Part shown: positions 8,085 through 11,825 of the stretch, in pieces
Layout: each line of letters begins with the position of its first letter
How positions within the stretch are numbered: the stretch's first letter is position 1
Translations under genes and position numbers: made by a program
Notes under the pieces: model-generated
Seen by the model: only the letters and a program-made list of their open reading frames with translations
What the model was told of the DNA's origin: nothing
The model's database searches: none
From: an uncultured Lachnospiraceae bacterium
Lineage (GTDB): Bacteria; Bacillota; Clostridia; Lachnospirales; Lachnospiraceae
NCBI GenBank assembly: GCA_910589195.1
Contig: CAJUTC010000066.1
Coordinates: 1-11,825 of the forward strand
Length of the DNA: 11,825 nt
Direction of reading: 5' to 3'

Positions 8085-9218
8085 ATGAAAAAGTTTTTGA
8101 AACGGCTTTTAGCCTTAACCGCGGCTTTGGCAGCTTTAACAGCCCTGGCAGCGCCTCAAGTTATGGCTGAAACCATCAATCCAGCAAAAGACCTGACATC
8201 CTTGTCAGGTGCTCCTATTGACAAAGACGGAAAACAATATGCCTCTGTGGATGCAACTGTAACGCCGGGTCAGACTGTTTATTTCCTTTTGCCAGGGAGT
8301 GCAGGCAAAATTTTAGGAAACGACCGGAATATCCGGCTGTCTGTAAGGAAAAACAGAAACAGCAAATATATCAACCGGATTTATTTGACAGAACGGTATT
8401 TGCCCCCCAGAACGAATAAAGATGATTATATCGTTCCAAGCGGCATAACAAATAACAACTATTACGCAACCAATGCGGTCAAAGCTTATGCCCGGCATCA
8501 ATATGTAGCCGTAGAAATTAAAGATTACACAGGCTCCGAAGAAATCCGGCTGGATTTTGACTTGAATTTTACAGTCCGGCGGGATTCCACTACCGGATAT
8601 GGATTTTCTTACGGCGTGGGCCGGACTGACCGGGTAGCCAACCCCAAAGATCCAAAAGCGGCAATTTGGATGGATAATCCGGCATTTATTGAAAATTCCA
8701 AATTTAAGGAAACTGGGGACCGGCTGACATTAAGCGGGCGGATTTATGTAGGCAACAAGCAGACCAATGGATATGATACCAGTGTAACCGTAGGCGGAGC
8801 AGGAAAAACCATAAAAATAGCTGCTTCTGACAGCAACTTTGTTTCTTTTGATACAAAATATGATACCATTGCAACCCTGGAATTCACAGGGAGCAGCAAT
8901 CCGGAAAATTTCATTGCAAGGCTTTCCACAAAATGGACTTCCGGCCTTCTTTCCAAATTCCGCAATACAGATGCCGTAATTTGGCGCTTTACTCCAGCAA
9001 ATATTGACTGTGACAGCCGGGCAAAATTAACCCTTAGCAATCCTTTTGATGAGGATCAAAATCCAAACCGCGTCTATATTTACACAGTCAATTCCAACGG
9101 TGTCCTTCAGGATGTGACCAATAAATTCACCTATGATGAAGACGAAGACGTTTATTATACCCGCACCAGAACCCTTGGGACCTATATTATTTCTGATAAA
9201 AAAGTAAACATCAGATAA
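8085..9218 (+). CDS. Secreted protein of unknown function
   Basis: A 377-residue protein that I do not recognise. It has a clear signal peptide (Lys/Arg-rich start, hydrophobic Ala/Leu core, cleavage after VMA at residue 28) and no later membrane segment or LPxTG motif, so it is probably released or loosely wall-bound. The mature part is strand-rich with many Tyr, Asn, Arg and Asp residues. Its C-terminus (about 325-371, YIYTVNSNGVLQDV to RTLGTYIISDK) resembles the closing beta-domain found at the ends of many clostridial exported proteins. The ATG has AAGGAAAGG about 9 nt upstream and lies 43 nt after the stop of the large surface-protein gene with no terminator between, so the two are likely one transcript, ending at the hairpin 9236-9264. 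It could be a partner or ligand of the anchored protein; that is inference. Confidence 0.75.
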   Translation: MKKFLKRLLALTAALAALTALAAPQVMAETINPAKDLTSLSGAPIDKDGKQYASVDATVTPGQTVYFLLPGSAGKILGNDRNIRLSVRKNRNSKYINRIYLTERYLPPRTNKDDYIVPSGITNNNYYATNAVKAYARHQYVAVEIKDYTGSEEIRLDFDLNFTVRRDSTTGYGFSYGVGRTDRVANPKDPKAAIWMDNPAFIENSKFKETGDRLTLSGRIYVGNKQTNGYDTSVTVGGAGKTIKIAASDSNFVSFDTKYDTIATLEFTGSSNPENFIARLSTKWTSGLLSKFRNTDAVIWRFTPANIDCDSRAKLTLSNPFDEDQNPNRVYIYTVNSNGVLQDVTNKFTYDEDEDVYYTRTRTLGTYIISDKKVNIR

Positions 9219-9235
9219 TAGAGAAACACGAAAAA

Positions 9236-9264
9236 GCCCGCTGAAAGATAATCTTTCAGCGGGC
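9236..9264. terminator. Bidirectional terminator between surface genes and bactofilin
   Basis: GCCCGCTGAAAG (9236-9247) and CTTTCAGCGGGC (9253-9264) form a perfect 12-bp GC-rich stem with a 5-nt loop. A T6 run (9270-9275) follows on the plus strand after a 5-nt gap, and an A5 run (9231-9235) gives an adjoining U-tract for minus-strand transcripts. It lies between convergent stop codons at 9218 and 9291. Confidence 0.9.
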
Positions 9265-9290
9265 AACTATTTTTTATGGACAAAATGGAT

Positions 9291-10178
9291 TTAAGGCTCT
9301 GATTCCTCGCCAATATCCAAGCCGCTGTTTCCTTTGCTGGCAATAATGACTTGCCCTTGAAGCGCGGCGCCTTCATCAATGGCGATAATGGCAGCTTTAA
9401 TATTGCCTACCACCACAGCATTAGAGCGGACATAGACCTTATGAGAAGCGCTAATATCCCCTTTAACCTTGCCATCCAGGGTTACTTCCTGAGCGGACAA
9501 ATTTCCAATCATAATGGAATCTTTATCCATAAATGTAAAGCCGGTTGCGTTTACATCTCCCTTTAATTCGCAGTGTTTTAATTCTACATCATTGCCGGAC
9601 AAGTTTCCTATTACTTTTCCGTCGATCTCTAAATTTCCAGTAGCTGTCAAATTCCCTTTGATTTTTCCCATCATCCGGACATTTCCAGATACGGTTAATT
9701 CTCCGGTAATGATAGCACTTTCAGAAATCACAGTGATTTCGCCTTCTGCTTTTGGCTGTTCCGAATCCACATCCGGAATGGAAAAAGACAAAGACGGGGC
9801 AAAGGGAGAAGCTTTTGGTTCTGGTTTGACTTCCGGTTCATCATCAAACGCAGGGAATGCAAAAGCACCGCGTCCGCCCATGCCAAAAGCTTCTGAAGGG
9901 GCTTTGGGAGCGGGACGGGAAGCTGTCATAGAAGAAACTGGCTGCATGGGAGCCGGCTTTGGAGCTGGCGCTGGTGCAGGTGTTGGAGCCGGAGCAGCCA
10001 TAGCAGGGGCAGCAACAGGAACCGGTGCTGGCGCCGGTGCAGGTGCTGGGGCTGCAACAGGTTCTTCTGGTTCGGGAGCTTCTTGAGAAAGGTTTTCTCC
10101 AGAAAGAGGCTCCTCTTCTTCCATATCATCTGTTTCTGGAAAATATCTCTTATTAAAGTACGATGAATACTTTTTCAT
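9291..10178 (-). CDS. Bactofilin family polymer-forming cytoskeletal protein
   Basis: A 295-residue bactofilin (PF04519). Bactofilins self-assemble without nucleotide into filaments through a right-handed beta-helix and scaffold cell-shape, wall or envelope machinery. The bactofilin core is at residues about 148-280 (ITVISESAIITGELTVSG, then repeated GKIKGNL, GKVIGNL, GKVKGDI, VVVGNI turns). The long N-terminal half is low complexity: a basic and aromatic start (MKKYSSYFNKRYF), an acidic stretch (16-40), an Ala-Pro run (41-80), then a linker. Most bactofilins have much shorter tails, so this one is unusual in length. The start at 10178 is preferred because CGGAGG sits 9 nt upstream (GGAGG at 10188-10192). 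An in-frame ATG 19 codons earlier (10235) has no Shine-Dalgarno and would extend through a probable leader hairpin. No transmembrane helix is seen; the basic aromatic N-terminus might bind membrane. Confidence 0.9.
   Translation of the reverse strand: MKKYSSYFNKRYFPETDDMEEEEPLSGENLSQEAPEPEEPVAAPAPAPAPAPVPVAAPAMAAPAPTPAPAPAPKPAPMQPVSSMTASRPAPKAPSEAFGMGGRGAFAFPAFDDEPEVKPEPKASPFAPSLSFSIPDVDSEQPKAEGEITVISESAIITGELTVSGNVRMMGKIKGNLTATGNLEIDGKVIGNLSGNDVELKHCELKGDVNATGFTFMDKDSIMIGNLSAQEVTLDGKVKGDISASHKVYVRSNAVVVGNIKAAIIAIDEGAALQGQVIIASKGNSGLDIGEESEP
9939..10058 (-). repeat. Ala-Pro low-complexity coding tract in the bactofilin gene
   Basis: Bactofilin residues about 41-80 are mostly alternating Ala and Pro (PAPAPAPAPVP, then PAPTPAPAPAPKPAP). 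At DNA level the plus strand shows near-repeats of the hexamer type GGTGCT/GGCGCC/GGTGCA. Such tracts form stiff extended linkers and are prone to length change by slippage. The opposite strand is open over the same stretch, which is a by-product of this composition and not a gene. Confidence 0.7.
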
Positions 10179-10368
10179 AGTCCTGTACCTCCGGGAAAAT
10201 GTGAACCCTCGGGCCTTGCTGGGGTTCCTTTTCATTTTTTTGTTTTTATCCGATTACGGGGATCGCTGACCCATACGGGCAGCCAGGAAAAGCGCTTCCG
10301 CCGGAAAACCGGTACTTGTGCTGTTTCCCGAGCAAAAACCGGAAACTTAAAAAAGGCCCCCCATAATT
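10179..10368 (-). ncRNA. Hairpin-rich 5' leader of the bactofilin mRNA, family unknown
   Basis: Between the candidate promoter and the bactofilin start lies about 190 nt of noncoding sequence, read on the minus strand. It can form a series of hairpins: GTTTCC with GGAAAC around 12 nt, CCGG-TTTT-CCGG, GGAA with TTCC, GCTGCCC-GTAT-GGGTCAGC (one bulge), CGAT with ATCG, and GAACCC with GGGTTC (10203-10208 and 10222-10227) shortly before the ribosome binding site. It is GC-richer than the flanking promoter DNA. It may be a cis-regulatory RNA, but it matches no riboswitch consensus that I could recall. Confidence 0.35.
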
Positions 10369-10374
10369 ACATAT

Positions 10375-10403
10375 ATCATAACATAATTTATTCAAAGGAG
10401 CAA
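10375..10403 (-). promoter_or_regulatory. Candidate bactofilin promoter
   Basis: On the minus strand TTGCTC (10398-10403) and TATGAT (10375-10380) are spaced by 17 nt. The -10 matches 5 of 6 consensus bases, the -35 only 3 of 6. Transcription would start near 10368, leaving the leader of about 190 nt described separately. Confidence 0.45.
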
Positions 10404-10559
10404 TGAGGGTTTTCAGTTTGAATCAAAAAAAAGTCGTTTTTTGTCGTATTTGAATAAGGCAAATTTCTACGATTTCCCTGGATTACATAAAACTCTAATT
10501 TAACGAAATTGTAAATATTATCCATTTTAACCCGTATTTTTCCATAAAAAAGCTTTTTC
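10381..10559. promoter_or_regulatory. AT-rich divergent intergenic region with TTTGAAT repeats
   Basis: This stretch separates the bactofilin promoter from the DUF1015 promoter and has no credible gene. It holds three copies of one 7-mer: ATTCAAA at 10390-10396 (inverted) and TTTGAAT at 10417-10423 and 10449-10455. The outer pair extends to a 9-bp inverted repeat (TTATTCAAA at 10388-10396, TTTGAATAA at 10449-10457). A/T runs just upstream of the DUF1015 promoter may act as an UP-like element. No other structure is evident. Confidence 0.35.
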
Positions 10560-10588
10560 TTGACCGTATCTCTGCTAAATGGTATTGT
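10560..10588 (+). promoter_or_regulatory. Promoter of the DUF1015 gene
   Basis: TTGACC (10560-10565, 5 of 6) and TATTGT (10583-10588, 4 of 6) are separated by exactly 17 nt, with A/T-rich DNA upstream. The start would be near 10595, giving a leader of about 30 nt with AAAGGA (10611-10616) 8 nt before the ATG. Confidence 0.7.
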
Positions 10589-10624
10589 ATAAGGGCTGAT
10601 TTTTTGCCGGAAAGGAACTTCAAT

Positions 10625-11825
10625 ATGAACCCAGAACTTCTTTTTACCCCAGGGGACATCCTGTTGCCCCAAGATACCGATATGCGGAAATGGAGTGTCA
10701 TTGCATGTGACCAATATACATCCCAGCCGGAATATTGGGATCAATTGGGGGATTATGTGGGGGACGCCCCTAGTACCCTGCATATGGTTTTTCCAGAAGC
10801 CTATTTAAACCAGGATGATGGAAAGCGGATTGCTTCCATTAACCATACCATGCAGGATTATTTGAAAAAGGGGCTGTTCCGGTCTTATCCTGACAGTTTC
10901 TTCTATGTAGAAAGAACCCTTACAGACGGAAGCATCCGGAAGGGCCTGATTGGGAAATTAGATCTGCTGGAATATGAATACAGCGAGAAAAGCCAGTCTT
11001 TAATCCGTCCCACTGAAAAAACAGTGGAAAGCCGTATTCCGCCCCGGGTAAAAATCCGGAAATATGCCCCTTTAGAACTGCCCCATATTATGGTACTGAT
11101 CGACGATCCCGGAAAATCCGTTATAGAACCTGTTTCTGATGAATCCGGTAATTATGAAACCCTTTATGATTTTGACCTATGGGAAGGCGGCCATATTTGT
11201 GGAAAACGGATTCCAAAAGAAAAAAATCAATCCATCTGTGCTGCTTTTGGTTCCCTGTTTTCCCGGCATTGTGCCCAAGGAAACCCGGCAATTCTTGTAG
11301 GAGACGGCAATCATTCTCTGGCAACGGCAAAAGCCTGTTTTGAAAAACTGCGCCAGACCCTACCCAAAGAGCAATGGATAAACCATCCTGCCCGATGGGC
11401 TTTGGCGGAACTGGTCAATTTACAGGATGATGCTTTAAATTTTGAACCGGTTCATCGGGTCGTATTTGATACAGATCCGAAAGCCTTATTATATGATTTG
11501 CAGAATACGTTTCCTGTTGATGGACAAGGCTTCCCTTTACAGTGTATCATCCAGGGCCAGGAACAAACCATTCCAGTTGGATTCCCCGCCGGGATTCTTC
11601 CGATAGGGCCTTTACAGAAGTTTTTGGATACCTGGTTAAATACACATACTGGTGTTTTAGATTACATCCATGATGACGGGGCTTTGCGGGATCTGGCTTC
11701 CCGGCCCGGTTCCATTGGATTTCTGCTGCCGCCGATGGAAAAGAACGCTTTGCTCCCTACCGTACAGCAGGAAGGCTCTTTGCCCCGGAAAACCTTTTCT
11801 ATGGGACATTCCTGCGAAAAACGCT
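10625..11825 (+). CDS. DUF1015 family protein, 3' end cut by window edge
   Basis: The frame from ATG 10625 stays open to the window end, giving 400 residues. It matches the DUF1015 family (PF06245): CDQYTSQPEYW (28-38) near the start, ESRIPPRVKIR in the middle, VGDGNHSLATAKA (225-237), and the closing LPRKTFSMGHSCEKR, which in relatives lies very near the C-terminus, so only a few codons are missing. The start has a good AAAGGA site and its own promoter. The protein looks cytoplasmic, with no signal or membrane segment. Members in Clostridia often neighbour serine-biosynthesis genes (serA, serC), and a link to serine metabolism or a ParB-related nucleotide-using fold has been suggested; from memory only. 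No such neighbour is visible because the window ends here. Biochemical function is not established. Confidence 0.88.
   Translation, partial: MNPELLFTPGDILLPQDTDMRKWSVIACDQYTSQPEYWDQLGDYVGDAPSTLHMVFPEAYLNQDDGKRIASINHTMQDYLKKGLFRSYPDSFFYVERTLTDGSIRKGLIGKLDLLEYEYSEKSQSLIRPTEKTVESRIPPRVKIRKYAPLELPHIMVLIDDPGKSVIEPVSDESGNYETLYDFDLWEGGHICGKRIPKEKNQSICAAFGSLFSRHCAQGNPAILVGDGNHSLATAKACFEKLRQTLPKEQWINHPARWALAELVNLQDDALNFEPVHRVVFDTDPKALLYDLQNTFPVDGQGFPLQCIIQGQEQTIPVGFPAGILPIGPLQKFLDTWLNTHTGVLDYIHDDGALRDLASRPGSIGFLLPPMEKNALLPTVQQEGSLPRKTFSMGHSCEKR

Noticed and set aside
9514..10086. Plus-strand open frame of 190 codons
   Set aside because: It is antisense to the bactofilin gene and owes its openness and Gly/Ala composition to the Ala-Pro coding tract; the bactofilin family match and RBS decide the minus strand.
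10179..10235. Bactofilin start at the earlier ATG (10235)
   Set aside because: No ribosome binding site precedes it, whereas GGAGG stands 9 nt before the ATG at 10178; the extra 19 codons run through a probable leader hairpin.
10288..10368. Possible cyclic-di-GMP class I (GEMM) riboswitch in the bactofilin leader
   Set aside because: There is a loose likeness (ACAGcaCAAg followed by a hairpin), but the conserved GGCAAACC and GGGACGCAAAG blocks and the pairing they make are absent.
10388..10783. Minus-strand open frame of 131 codons
   Set aside because: It overlaps the start and promoter of the DUF1015 gene, lacks a family resemblance and has an AT-rich noncoding-like second half.

Overview
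The window looks like chromosomal DNA from an anaerobic low-to-middle GC Firmicute, most likely class Clostridia and plausibly an Oscillospirales/Ruminococcaceae-type gut bacterium. The evidence is strong AGGAGG-type ribosome binding sites, TTG starts, sigma-A-like promoters, Gram-positive style signal peptides with a C-terminal membrane anchor, and families typical of Clostridia (DUF6320-like zinc-ribbon membrane protein, AATase-like acyltransferase, DUF1015 protein, chromosomal Rep_3 initiator). The species assignment is inference.

Layout. Bases 1-182 hold a possible tail of an unidentified gene and then a promoter and RBS. At 183-944 (+) is a Rep_3/RepB-type initiator gene, visibly more AT-rich than the rest. 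A perfect 18-bp hairpin (944-991) separates it from a tight four-gene minus-strand operon. In transcription order the operon is an alpha/beta hydrolase (4760-3849), a condensation-fold/alcohol-acetyltransferase-like protein (3834-2587), a DUF6320-like zinc-ribbon membrane protein (2594-1890) and a diacylglycerol-kinase-family lipid kinase (1877-990). Genes are 8-nt overlapping or 12-14 nt apart, so they are almost certainly co-transcribed and translationally coupled. Together they suggest membrane-associated ester or lipid turnover, with the kinase returning diacylglycerol to phosphatidate. The substrate is not visible from sequence.

Divergent from that operon is a plus-strand pair for cell-surface proteins. 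The first is a 1040-residue membrane-anchored protein with a long beta-helix-like repeat region flanked by acidic/proline linkers (4919-8041). The second is a 377-residue secreted protein of unknown function (8085-9218). They converge on a bactofilin gene (minus strand, best start 10178, end 9291) across a shared hairpin terminator at 9236-9264. The bactofilin is preceded by a leader of about 190 nt that is rich in potential hairpins. The co-location of an intracellular bactofilin with an extracellular bactofilin-like beta-helix protein is the most interesting feature here; it may mark a cell-envelope scaffold or surface module.

The window ends inside a DUF1015 family gene (10625 onward, +) that lacks only its last few codons. 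It has a clear TTGACC-17-TATTGT promoter, divergent from the bactofilin promoter. No RNA gene with a recognised family, CRISPR array, insertion sequence or phage gene was found.
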